From: Adiantum capillus-veneris
Taxonomy: Eukaryota; Streptophyta; Polypodiopsida; Polypodiales; Pteridaceae
DNA: 64,000 nt
Assembly (NCBI GenBank): GCA_014529385.2
Contig: CM043948.1
Span: 77,176,291 to 77,240,290 of the forward strand
Reading direction: 5' to 3'
Both the position numbers and the translations under genes were made by a program. Under the pieces are notes generated by a model. That model saw only the letters and a program-made list of their open reading frames with translations, was not told where the DNA came from and did no database searches. Shown piece after piece: positions 42,501-54,500 of the stretch. Numbering within the stretch: position 1 is the stretch's first letter; each line of letters opens with the position of its first letter.

Positions 42501-45500
42501 AATCATTTTCATTTTTGGGAATTTGAGTTCATAAAGTCATACGGCAGATTATTGTCAGTCCATCAGTATCCCTGAAACCCAAAAGGGGACATCAGTGACT
42601 CTATTCTAAAATCGGGGTAATCTGTTGACAAAGGAGCGGAGTGACTCCCCTCTTGTGCAAACCCATTGCACTAGATTCACCCATGCTGAAATTGGGGTTC
42701 TATTGGAGTAGACTATGCTAAACTGAATGCTTCAAGGTAAAGTTCCAAAATCTGAGAAGTATCTGCTAGGTCCTCCTCCTCCATCCACTTCGCATCCAAT
42801 GCAGGATAGTTCTTGAATTTAACTAGGAACCGCCTAATCACTTTACTTGTCACGTGACACATCCCAACCCTATGTGTCCGTGGACAAGCTACACCATAGT
42901 AGGGTTCAGTCAGTTCAATCAAGTCTAGAATAGCAGTGATCTGGCACTTTTGTGAGTCTATTCGTAGACCGTGCATGCCCAGTCACTTAGCATAGATGCA
43001 TATCCTCCGGTTGCACACAGCATGATCATCGGAATTCCCATCAGAATCCATTAGCATCAGTTAGGGGAATTTTCCAGTGCATTTAGCCTATTTTCCTATT
43101 TTTGGTTATTTTCACTTATTATTTTTAAGTGACTTTCCAACAAAAGTAGGTAGGGCAATTTTGCTAAGTTAATATATAAGCAAACTAGAGCTAGCACTAT
43201 TTGGCAGAAGAGGCAGCAGGAGCACCTTGCTCAACAGGCAACTTCTCAGCAAGAGCAACCCCCGCGACTACTCTGGCTTTTTCTCCACAGAAGACCTAGC
43301 GTTTTTACATCAGATCAGCCTTGGGCGAGTTGTGCACAGCAGATCTGCCCCGGCGTCATCACGACACAGCAGATCAGCCTAGCGTTTTTGCATTTGCAGA
43401 ACCCCGGCGACAGAAGGACCAATTTCAGCCCTTGGCGTTTTTGGATTTCAGCAGCAAATTAAGACCGGCATTATTCACCTAAAGTGTAGTAGATTCAGCC
43501 CGTAAAGACCATCAGTTTTCAGCCCTAAGAAACCTCATTTTTCAGCCAAGAAAACGCAGCCAAAACAGTCATTTTCAGCCACCGAAACAGTCCCGAAATT
43601 CAGCGATTAGAAGATCTCAGATTTCAGCCATCGTCGTCGCCGTCGTCGTCATCGGCATAGACCAAGTTGCATAGTCCATTGCATACGCATTGTACACCTT
43701 TGTGCAATCAAAGAATAGACCACTCTCGCCGACGAGAGTGGGGCCTTCGGAGGAGGGTTTTACAACCTCTCGGTGTCGTATCTCTTTCTCTCTCCTTCTC
43801 TCAGTCTCATTCATTTGCACGCACAATATCCACTCACTTTGTTCGTGACCAGAACACTCCATAAGATGGAAAGCTCTCTCTTTCCCTAAAGAACTATAAG
43901 GAACCTTGAGCAATAGGGATCACTAATCTTGAGAAAATACAACATTCATTCCGCTGCACCGTACATTGGTATCAAAGCTTTGGAAGTGTTCTGCATTACT
44001 CAAGGAAAGAACCACAAGAACCACAATAATTTTTTTTTTGCTTGTTGCGATCGCACGAACCCAAGTTTACTTGGGCGTGGCGATTCCTAATCGTGTTTTG
44101 TTGAAGAGTGATAGGAATCCCAAGAAAGAAAGAAGGGCTTGTCCAGCCTCCCCTTGTGTCTCTTTTCACTCATTGAGAGTGGACCATGCACTTAGCGGCC
44201 GGCCAATCGACGTGAGGTGGGAAAAAGCAACCTTGGTGTGAGCGCAAGGCCGCCAAGGGGTGCGCCCGCAGAAAAGGGTAGAACTCGGGTGAAGAGAAGA
44301 TCCTTCTCCAACGCGATTTGCAAGCGAAAGAAATCCTCAAGAACCCCAAGAACCCAAGACCCTCAAGACTCAAGGACCTCAAGAATCTCAAGAACCCAAG
44401 ATTCTTACGAATCAAGGACATCAAGACCCTCAAGAACCCAAGATTCTCCCGAATCAGGGACTTAAGAACCCAAGACCCCCAAGAACCCACAAGAACCCAC
44501 GATTGTAGAATGGTCATCACTCGAAGCGGAATGGATACTTCGCTTGGAGGTGATGAGCATGAGAGAGGCGAAGAAGAATTTTCCCTACCAGGAGGTTTTT
44601 CCGACCCTTCCCCTTTCCCATCTACGACAAAGATTGCACTAACTCCTATGGAGGCTTTGCTGCAATTTTTTCTGAAACAGAAGTTAGAACGAGAAGCAAG
44701 AAATGCAGAAAGAAAAGCAGAAAGAGAGCGTGAACACGAAGAAAGAATGGCAGCCATAAAGCATGAGTACAAAGAAAGGAAAGCCGCCTTGTTGCAACTC
44801 TTTTCTCAAGTACCGGCACAGATGCAACAGAATCGGGAAAAGGAGACTCTCTCAGTCTCTCTTTCTCCACAGCATGACACAGGATTTGCATGATTGTGTG
44901 AAGCATGATGATGATGATTTGATTGATAATGATTTGCATGATGATGAGAAGCATGATGAATTGAATGATTATGAGAAGCATGATGAATTGAATGACAATG
45001 ATTTGCATGATGATTTGAAGCACAATGATAAGCATGATAATTTGGATGCCAATGATTCGCATAATGATTTGGATGACAATGACAAGCATGATGATTTGCA
45101 TGATCAAGATGTGATTTCTCACAAGCATGATGAATTGCATGAAGATGATGTGATTGTTCACAAGGATGATGTGTTAGTTTATGCTTTTTCTAGCGAAGCT
45201 AACCTCGTTGTAGAATTGATCAATCACCAAGAATCGATCTTGGCTTTCGAGTCGAGGTCCACAGATCCCCCACAAGACGATTCGATAGATCCCGAAGAAG
45301 CGATCTTGGCTCACGTGACACATCCCAACCCTATGTGTCCGTGGACAAGCTACACCACAGCAGGGTTTAGTCAGTTGAGTCAAGTCTAGAATAGCAGTGA
45401 TCTGGCACTTTTGTGAGTCTATCCGTAGACCGTGCCTGCCGAGTCACTTAGCATAGATGTATATCCTCCGGTTGCACACAGCATGATCATCGGAATTCCC

Positions 45501-48500
45501 ATCAAGATCCATTAGCATCAGTTTGGGGAATTTTCCAGTGCGTTTAGCCTATTTTCCTATTTTTGGTTATTTTCACTTATTATTTTTAAGTGACTTTCCA
45601 ACAAAAGTAGGTAGGGCAATTTTGCTAAGTTAATATATAAGCAAACTAGAGCTAGCACTATTTGGCAGAAGAGGCAGCATGAGCACCTTGCTCAACAGCC
45701 AACTTCTCAGCAAGACCAACCCCCGCGACTACTCTGGCGTTTCTCCACAGAAGACCTAGCATTTTTGCATCAGATCAGCCTTGGCGATTTGTGCACAGCA
45801 GATCAGCCCCGGCGTCATCACGACACAGCAGATCAGCCTAGCGTTTTTGCATTTGCAGAACCCCGGCGACAGAAGGACCAATTTCAGCCCCTGGCATTTT
45901 TGGATTTCAGCAGCAAGACCGGCATTATTCACCTAAAGTGTAGCAGATTCAGCCCGTAAAGACCATCAGTTTTCAGCCCTAAGAAACCTCATTTTTCAGC
46001 TAAGAAAACGCAGCCAAAACAGTCATTTTCAGCCACCGAAACAGTCCCGAAATTCAGCGATTAGAAGATCTCAGATTTCAGCCATCGTCGTCGTCGTCGT
46101 CATCGTCATCGTCGTCACCGTCGTCGTCATCGGGTGACCGTTGTCATCGTCATAGAGCAAGTTGCATAGTCCATTGCATACGCATTGTACACCTTTGTGC
46201 AATCAAAGAATAGACCACTCTCGCCGACGAGAGTGGGGCCTTCGGAGGAGAGTTTCCCTCGACGGTTGTGTAACGCACAACATTGTTTCCTTCATCAAGT
46301 AGCCATCCTGTATGGAATATCCCGCTACTACCTCCCCATTTTGTATTCGAGTGAATAATCCGAAAAATCCGGATCTGTGGTGTACTTATCAACCATGTCC
46401 TCGAAGCTTCTATAATGAATCGCAAAAATAGCAAGACTAGCGGCTTCTGAGACAATGCATCTGCCACCAAGTTCTTCTGTCCATGAACATGGACAATTTG
46501 GAAGTGAAACCCAAGATGTTAGCCCACCGCATCTGCTTTTCCAAAAGTCTTTCTTTGACAAGTAGCGTAAACTCTGATGATCAGTGAAGACCGTAAAATC
46601 GGCTCCGAGTAGGTAATGTCGCCATTGAGTAAGAGCATGGATCATTGCCAAAAGCTCTTTCTCATAGGTCTGTGCTATCAATTCTGGCCTTGAAAACAAT
46701 CGGCTTTCGTAGGCAATCACATTGCCTTCTTGCATTAAGACCGCTCCCAGACTACGACCACAAGCATCACAATATACTTCGAATGACTTTTGCAAATCCG
46801 GCAAAGTCAATATTGGTCTAGTAGTCAATTTCTCTTTCAATGTCTGAAAGGCAGGCACCTCTGTGGGTCCCACGAGAAAGGGACTCCTTTCTGTGTCAGA
46901 ATGTGCAAAGGGGAAGCTACCTCTGCAAACTTTTAAATGAACCGCCGGTAGTAAGAACATAAGCCCAAGAAGCTTCTAACTTCATGAACATTCTTCAAAT
47001 CGGGCAATAAGTATTGTCTCAATCTTGGCCGGGTCCATTTGTACTCCAGATGCTGAGACGATGTGTCCCAAAAAGTGTATCTCCGGCAAGAAAAAATCAC
47101 TCTTTTTGGCATTGATGACTAACTTGTGGTCTCGCAATGCCTGAAAGACTTGAAGTAGATGGTGTCTATGTTTTGCTTCATCCTTGGAGAAGACTATAAT
47201 GTCTTCAAAGAAAGTGCCGAGAAACAATTTGTACTCTTTGAAAATCCTATCCATCATTCGGTTGAAAGTCGCTGGAGCATTGGTAAGGCCGAAAGGCATC
47301 ACCAGAAATTCATATAAACCAAAGCTCGTTCGAAAGGCTGTCTTGTGGACATCTCCCGGCGCCATTCGGATCTGATGATATCCGCTTTTCAAATCAGATC
47401 CGAATCCTACTGAAACAAGAAAATCCCTATAGTCGGTCAAGAATATCATTGATCCTTGGAATCGGAAATCTGTTCTTGATGGTGATTTTATTGAGAGCTT
47501 TGTAATCAATGCACATTCTCCAAGATCCGTCTTTCTTTAAAACCAACAACACCGGAGAGCGATAGGGTGAAGTACTCTGCTGGATAAGACCCTTTTCCAG
47601 AAGGTCTTTCACTTGGTTCATAATCTCTTCATTTTGGGCTCGGCTAACACGGTAAGTTGGCCGGTTCGGTGGTATGCTTCCAAGTATCAAATCAATAATG
47701 TGATCCTCAGTTCGAGATGGAGGCAACTCGCCTGGTAGGCCCTCAGAGAAGCAATCGGTGTAAGGTGCCATGGAAGTGAATGTTGAACTTTGCTCAAGAT
47801 GAGTACTCCGAACTGTGCTCAAGGGTTCCTTTTACTTACAGAAGGGAGAGTTTTCCGTTCCTTTAATGAGAGTGCAAATGATTACAAACAAAGTGGATAA
47901 ACACTGTGAATGAAGGTGATGAGACTGAGAGAAAGAGAAGAATACGACACCAGAATGTTGGCAAACCCTCCTTCGAAGGCCCCACTCTCTATGGCAAGAG
48001 CAGTCTACTATTGATTGCACAAATCTCTACAATGCGATGGACTTGCCGACGATGTCGACGACGAGACGGGCTGAGAACTCAAAAAGCTAGGGCTGAAATC
48101 TGCAAATCTTGTATCTGCAGAATTCTGACTCTATGTCTGTGGCAACGGTGATGACGACGATGCGACGATGCGCGCTGAAAACGCAGATGCTGAAATCTGC
48201 GAAAAGCAGGCTGAATCTGCAAACATTGGCTGATCTGACCGTGCGGCGAGGATCTGTTGCAGGAAGGTGAGATCTGCGAGGTTTGGGGGACTGCGGTGCG
48301 GAATCTAATTGCTGAAAATTGAAAACGCTGATGCTAATGGGTGTTCTGTCGCGGAGAATATGCAAAACGCTAGGTGATCTGCAAGTTGCAAAAACGTAGG
48401 GCTGTTGCTTCAAAAACGCTAGACAAGCTGTTGGAAATCTGCTAACGCCAGGCTAATCTGCAATGCTGAAAAACGCTGGGGCTGATCTGCATTTGCTGAA

Positions 48501-51500
48501 AACGCTAGGCTGATATGCTGAAAACGCTAGGAGTTCTGTCGGGGGTCTTGCTGAGAAGGTGCACTACTAAACTTGTGGTCTCTGATGCCTCTTCTTGTCA
48601 CGTGCACATCTAACCCTATGTGTACGTGGACAAGCTACTTCATGACATGGGTTCGGTTCAGTGCAGTTCAGTTCAATTCAGTTAGATTAAGAAGTGATCT
48701 GGCACTTTTGTGAGTCTGTTCGTAGACCGTGCATGTCTAGACACTTATATCCTTTGGTTGCACACAGCATGATCATCAGATTTCCATCAGAACCCTTCAG
48801 GAGCATTTTTATAGTGCATAGATCTATTTTCCCTATTTTTGACATTTTTCACTTATTATTTTTAAGTGACTTTTGTTGGGAACTAGGTAGGGCAATTTGA
48901 CTAAGTGAATATATAAGCAAACCTAGCGCTAGCACTTATGGGCAGAAGAGCCAAGGGTTCAACCACCCCCGACAGCAAAACCTAGCGTTTTCAGCCACAA
49001 GGAATCAGCGTTTTTCAGCAATGCAAATCAGCCAGCATTTTACAATTGCAGATCTCCTGGCGACAGCAGACCAAGCAGAAGCCATAGCGTTTTTCTAGCA
49101 GATTTCCACAGCAACAGCAGATCAGCCCTAGCATTAGCAGATTTTCCACAGCAAGACCAGATCAGCCCTAGCGTTTTTGGAGCTGCAGGCACCTTAGCGT
49201 TTTGCAGTTTCTCAGCGACGGAATCAGCAGTAGCACCAGCGTTTTTTAATTTTCAGCAATCAGACTTTGCACTAGAACCCCCGAACCTCGCAAATCTCAC
49301 CTTTTCGCAGCAGATCCTAGTCGCACGGTTAGATCCAGCGCAGTTTGCAGATTCAGCCCGGAAAACGCAGATTTCAGCATCTGCGTTTTTAGTGCGTCGT
49401 CGTTGCATCGTCGTCATCGCCATCCTCACCGACATAGAGTCAGAATTCAGCAGATAAAGATTTGCAGATTTCAGCCATTAGCAGTTTCAGATTTCAGCCC
49501 GTCTCGTCGTCGTCCTCATTGTCGTCGACATTGTCGGCAAGTCCAAAGCATTGTAGAGTTTGTGCAATCAATAGAGTTCGGAGGAGGGTTTGACAACATT
49601 CTGGTGTCGTATTCTTCTCTCTCTATCTCTCATCTCATACACCTTCATTCACAATGTTCACCACTTTGTTTGTGTCCATTGCACTCTCTCACTAAAGGAA
49701 CGGAAGGCTCTCCCTTTCGTAAGTAAAAGGAACCTTGAGCACAATTCGGAGCACTCATCTTGAGCAAAGTTCAACATTCACTTCCGCTGCACCTTACATT
49801 GGTATCAGAGCTTTGATAGTGTTTTGTATCACTCAAGGAAAGAACCAGAAGAACCACATAATCTGTTTTGCTTGTTGCGGTAGTTCTCTTGGGCGTGTCG
49901 ATTCCTAGTCGTGCTTTTGAAGAGTGACAGGAAACCCAAGAAAGAACGGCTTGTCCAGCCTCCCCTTGTGCCTTTCACTCATTGAGAGCGGACCGTGCAC
50001 TTCGCGGCTGGCCAATTGACGTGAGGTGGGAAAAAGCAACCTTGGTGTGAGCGCAAGGCCGCCAAGGGGCGCGCCCGCGGAAAAGAGCAGAACTCGGGTG
50101 AAGAGAAGATCCTTCTCTAACACAGATTGCAAGCGAAAGAAGAACCTCAAGACTCCAGAACCTCAAGACCCCCAAGGACCCAAGAATGCAAGCACCCAAG
50201 ACTCACAAGAACCCAAGTTCCTCGTGAACTTAAGAACCCAAGACCTCAGTGGATGGTCATCACCCAAAGCGGAATAAATACTTCGCATGGAGGTGGTGAG
50301 CACTAAGCTAAGCTAACTGAACCCTTGTCATGAAGTAGCTTGTCCACGTATACATAGGGTTAGATGTGCACAGTGACATTCCCTCCTTTTTAAAGTGAGG
50401 TATTGGTACCAAACTGCATGGCGTTGAGGGATATCGCCAACAGTGTCTTCAATCCTAGAAAGAACTCTTCGTTGGCCCACTTTGTTGCGTGGGTCATGTA
50501 ATACTTGAGCTTCATAAAGGTCTACAACGCTTGCTTCTTTGGGCCGCGCCGAAAGCGACAAATTCATCTGCGGCTCCTTCAATGCTTCAACTTCGTCTAT
50601 AGTCATGCGTCTACCTTCTTCAAGAATCTCCGAGGATGAAAATTCCTGAAACCACTTCCAACACAAAAACATGAACGTACCCATTCCATGTAAAGTGACT
50701 AGAAAAATTCTATTCTTCTTTAAAGACTGTGCATGCAATGTAGATGAACATATAGACGGAGTGCCAAATCGTTCATCAAACACACGCAAACAATGGAATC
50801 GAAACTTGAGTTTCTGATCTAAATCTATCTACGGTGGCAAATCACAATGGAAATGCCGATGCTTGATGCTCAATCCTTCTTGTGCTCTTTCGAATATTGT
50901 GTCATGCCAAGGAAGAGACATGGAATGTGAATTCCTTGAGTGCAAACATTTCATCTTTTCATGAGTAATCCGCATACATTTGTGCTCATTCATGAGTGAA
51001 TCATGTTCATCATACCATATGGCATGCCTATGAAAAGGGATCACATAAGGATGGTGACTAAAATACAGGAAACCATCACGAATGAAACACTCAAACAATG
51101 CGTACTGACCAATCATGCGTATACACAATACTTTTTGTGGGGGTTCTTTGGATTAATGCGTATTGACCAATCATGCGCATACACAATACTTTCTGTGGAG
51201 GTTCTTTGGACCTCGACTTGAGAGCCAAGATCGGTTCTTCGATCGATCGAATCTGCAATGAGGTTAGCTTTACTAGAAAAAGCATCAACTAAACCATCAT
51301 CCTTGTCAACAATCACATCTTTATCCTGCAAATCATCATCATTGTGAATAATCACATCTTTATTATGCAAATCATATGTGTCGTGCTTTGGAGAAGACAA
51401 GACGGAGAGAGTCTCCTTCTCCCGATTCTTTTCAAACTTCACCTGCGCATTAAAATGAGAGATGAAGAATGAACAACTTCTTCCCCACGAATGACAATGG

Positions 51501-54500
51501 GAGAGTCACTTTTGGCATTGAAAGTGAAAGTACTGGCTACCCAATCAATTAGAGGGTTATGCTCACGAAACCATCGAATGTCTAAAAGTATATCACATCC
51601 TGAGAGAGGAGATACTACAAATTTTCTGCGGAAGGACGCTTGTTGAATAGTAAACAACACATCAAGGCACTCTTGCGTGATGAGAGAGTCCATACCGGGA
51701 GCGAAGCCCGACACCTCGAAAGGAGATGTCTTGCTAACCTCCAAGCGGGCTCTTTTGACAAGAGAGTCACTTATCACATCATGCATATTGCTTGGATCAA
51801 ACAATATGACAAAACGTTGACCCTTCACATGACCATAACACTTAATGAGAGACTCATCAATGGGAGGATCATGAGAAACTTGGGTCACACGCGTGTTCTC
51901 ATTTATGGCATTAACAGAGGATGTGGGTTCTCTCGGTTCTTTAGATTCGCTAGATTCAATCTTAGGACATGTTTTCTTTATATGACCCTTGACGTGACAA
52001 TGATAACATCGACCTTCCTTAGAATAAATGCTTTGTTCTTCTGACGTGATGTATCCTCCTAAAATTCCTTGTGTTGCTTTTTCATATGGGGTTACACCTC
52101 CTAAAATTCCTTGTGTTGCTTTTTCATCTGGGGTGAGCTTAGGTTTAGCAATTGTGTTAGCTTTACCCTTAGATTCATTGTGTGAGTTCTTTTCCGGGAG
52201 ACTAGAGGAAGATTGGTTAGAAGAGTTAACATTCTTACCGTTCTTACCATTATGAGGGTTCTGAGAAGTCTGAGTGGTACCTTGAATGGTCTTGTTCTCC
52301 TTCGGCTTTCCCTTATTGTGCTTCATCTCCTGTGCAAGAGCAATCGCTACCGCCTTGTTGAGATCGATTGGATCGAGTACTTCGACATCATACTTGATAT
52401 ACTCATCCAATCCATAAAGGAATGCCTCTTTGCGGTCATCATCCAATTTGCGTAATTGGGTACCAAGTTGCAAAACACGATTAGAGAAAGACATAACCGG
52501 CATACCATTTTGCTTGAAACCGTGTCAATCGTCTTTCAACCGTGCTAGGTATTGTGGTGGCATAAACTGCGCCTTGAGCTTGTCTTGGAAGTTGGCCCAA
52601 TTGAGCGCGTCTCCGTCGGCTTCCTCTAGGTGCGCGGCCAACTGTGCCTCTTGCCATGCGTGGTACCAATTAATGGCATCACCGGCAAGGTACATGGCTG
52701 CCGTTAAAACCTTGCTATTTCTTGTCTTCTTAGTTGTCGCAAAATAAGCATTAAATTGATGCAACCAAGAATGAATAACACTAGCATCCATCTTACCGTC
52801 ATACTTACTGAACGTGATCTTCTCTGTGATGGGGTTGTTGGAGTTTGAATCTCCGCTTGCGCCATTAGAAGAATCACCAACATCTTTGACTGGCTCGGGT
52901 TTCGAGGTAAGTACCTGTATGACCAACTCTTGCATGCATTGGTCTCTTTGTGCCTCACGCTCTAACTCCAAGGCCGCTCGTTTGTCTTTGGCCACCAAGC
53001 GCGCTTGCTCACGCTCACGCTCACGCTCCAAGGCTACCTTCTGTCTTTGGCCGCCAGTGCGCTTGCTCAAAAACGCTAGACAAACTGCTAGAAATCTGTT
53101 AACGCCTGCAATGCTGAAAAATGTTGGGTTGTTCTGCATTTGATGAAAACGCTAGGCTGATTCTGATGGCTGAAAACGCTAGGAGTTCCGTCGGGGGGTG
53201 TTGCTGAGAAGGTGCACTGCTAGACTTGTGGTCTATGCTGCCTCTTCTGCCAGAAAACACTAGCGCTAGCTTTTCTTATTTAGTTCCTTAGTCATTTTGC
53301 CTTGCCCAGTTTCCCAACAAAGTCACTTATTAATAATAAGTGAAAGATGACTAAAATAGGGAAAATAGGTTGTGTGCACTGTAAAATGCTCCTGATGGAT
53401 TCTGATGGTAATGCTGATGATCATGCTGTGTGCAACCAGAGAATATGCATCTACTCTAAGTGCCTGGACATGCACGGTGTGCGAACAAACTCACAAAAGT
53501 GCCATAACACTTCCTAAGCTAAGCTAACGAACCCTTGTCATGAAGTAGCTTGTTCACCTACACATAGGGTTAGATGTGCATGTGACAATCGGCATGAGTG
53601 TGGAGAAAATCTTGGCGTTCTTTATCAAGTTCAGACATGTTCGTTCGGTGCTCGTCAAGAGACTGGATTTCATTAATTTGGAAATGGCCGAAGCCGATAC
53701 AATAAAAACAGACTCGCCCTTCAGTTTTACATCAAGTACAATTTTTCGGCCCTTTTCATTTGTCAAAGTCGCTTTCTTTGCCTAATAATCGACCACGGCG
53801 TTGTTCTTATTGTACCAAGGGACTCCTAGGAGGACGTTACAACCTTCCAAGGCCATTATGTAAAAGTTCTTGTGCCCCAAATACCCCTGACAATGCAACC
53901 GAAGTTTGCCAATGACAGGTGTAATGGCTATGTCCCATCCGGGTGCCACTAGAACTGCCTCTGCTGGTGGTCCCATTGTCAAGAAGTGCACAGTGCGACT
54001 AGGAAATCGCCGAGCCTCTGACTGTGAGGATTCGTAGCAAATTCAAGTAAGGCATTGATGATTCGAAGCCAAAAACACACAAAAAAGAGAACAAGACTCT
54101 AGGCATGAAAGCTCCACTTTGAAAAAGAATCAATACTAACTCAGAACTCTTGTGTGTGTGAAGATTAGGTGTAGCCTTGCTCCCAATTGCGTAGATGCAG
54201 TGCTCATTCGACCTGTTACAAACCCTAAATTAACGCTTCGATTCCTCGTCGTGACCATTTCATGGAAGCTTTAGTACTTCATTGGAGAAGCCCAAGTAGT
54301 TATTTGAGGAGGGGAAACCCTAATTGGAGGCCTCATAGCCTCAACCATGTAGTGGAAGCAGCACGGGACTGCACTAGCACCCTGTAATGGAATGGTTGTA
54401 TCTCCTTGCTTATATGCCCAAATGACCTCATTCTTGGCTCTAAAACTTCCCCATCAACTTGAGCAACGACGGCACCGTCGTTGATGTGGCATTTTGAGCC

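Larger units (their letters stand above)
42848..46252 (+). mobile_element. Non-autonomous gypsy-type element, 3' LTR truncated
   Basis: LTR copy 1 (42848-43965), primer site, leader and gag-like frames, then LTR copy 2 (45311-46252). Copy 2 begins TCACGTGACAC and is nearly identical to copy 1 for about 940 bp, then stops at GGAGGAGAGTTT where copy 1 continues. The internal region is only about 1.35 kb. Confidence 0.75.
50297..53588 (-). mobile_element. gag-protease element lacking pol
   Basis: From the right: LTR copy 5 (53588-53050, cut short), gag (53045-52525), gag C-terminus with zinc knuckle and protease (52503-51439), Asp-rich frame (51442-51113), further 3' frames, polypurine tract and 3' LTR fragment. 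No RT, RNase H or integrase lies between. The layout suggests an element that depends on enzymes from a partner. Confidence 0.72.

Noticed and set aside
44646-45161. Isoleucine-rich membrane protein on the minus strand
   Set aside because: It is the antisense of the Asp/His-rich repeat; the hydrophobic pattern follows from the repeat.
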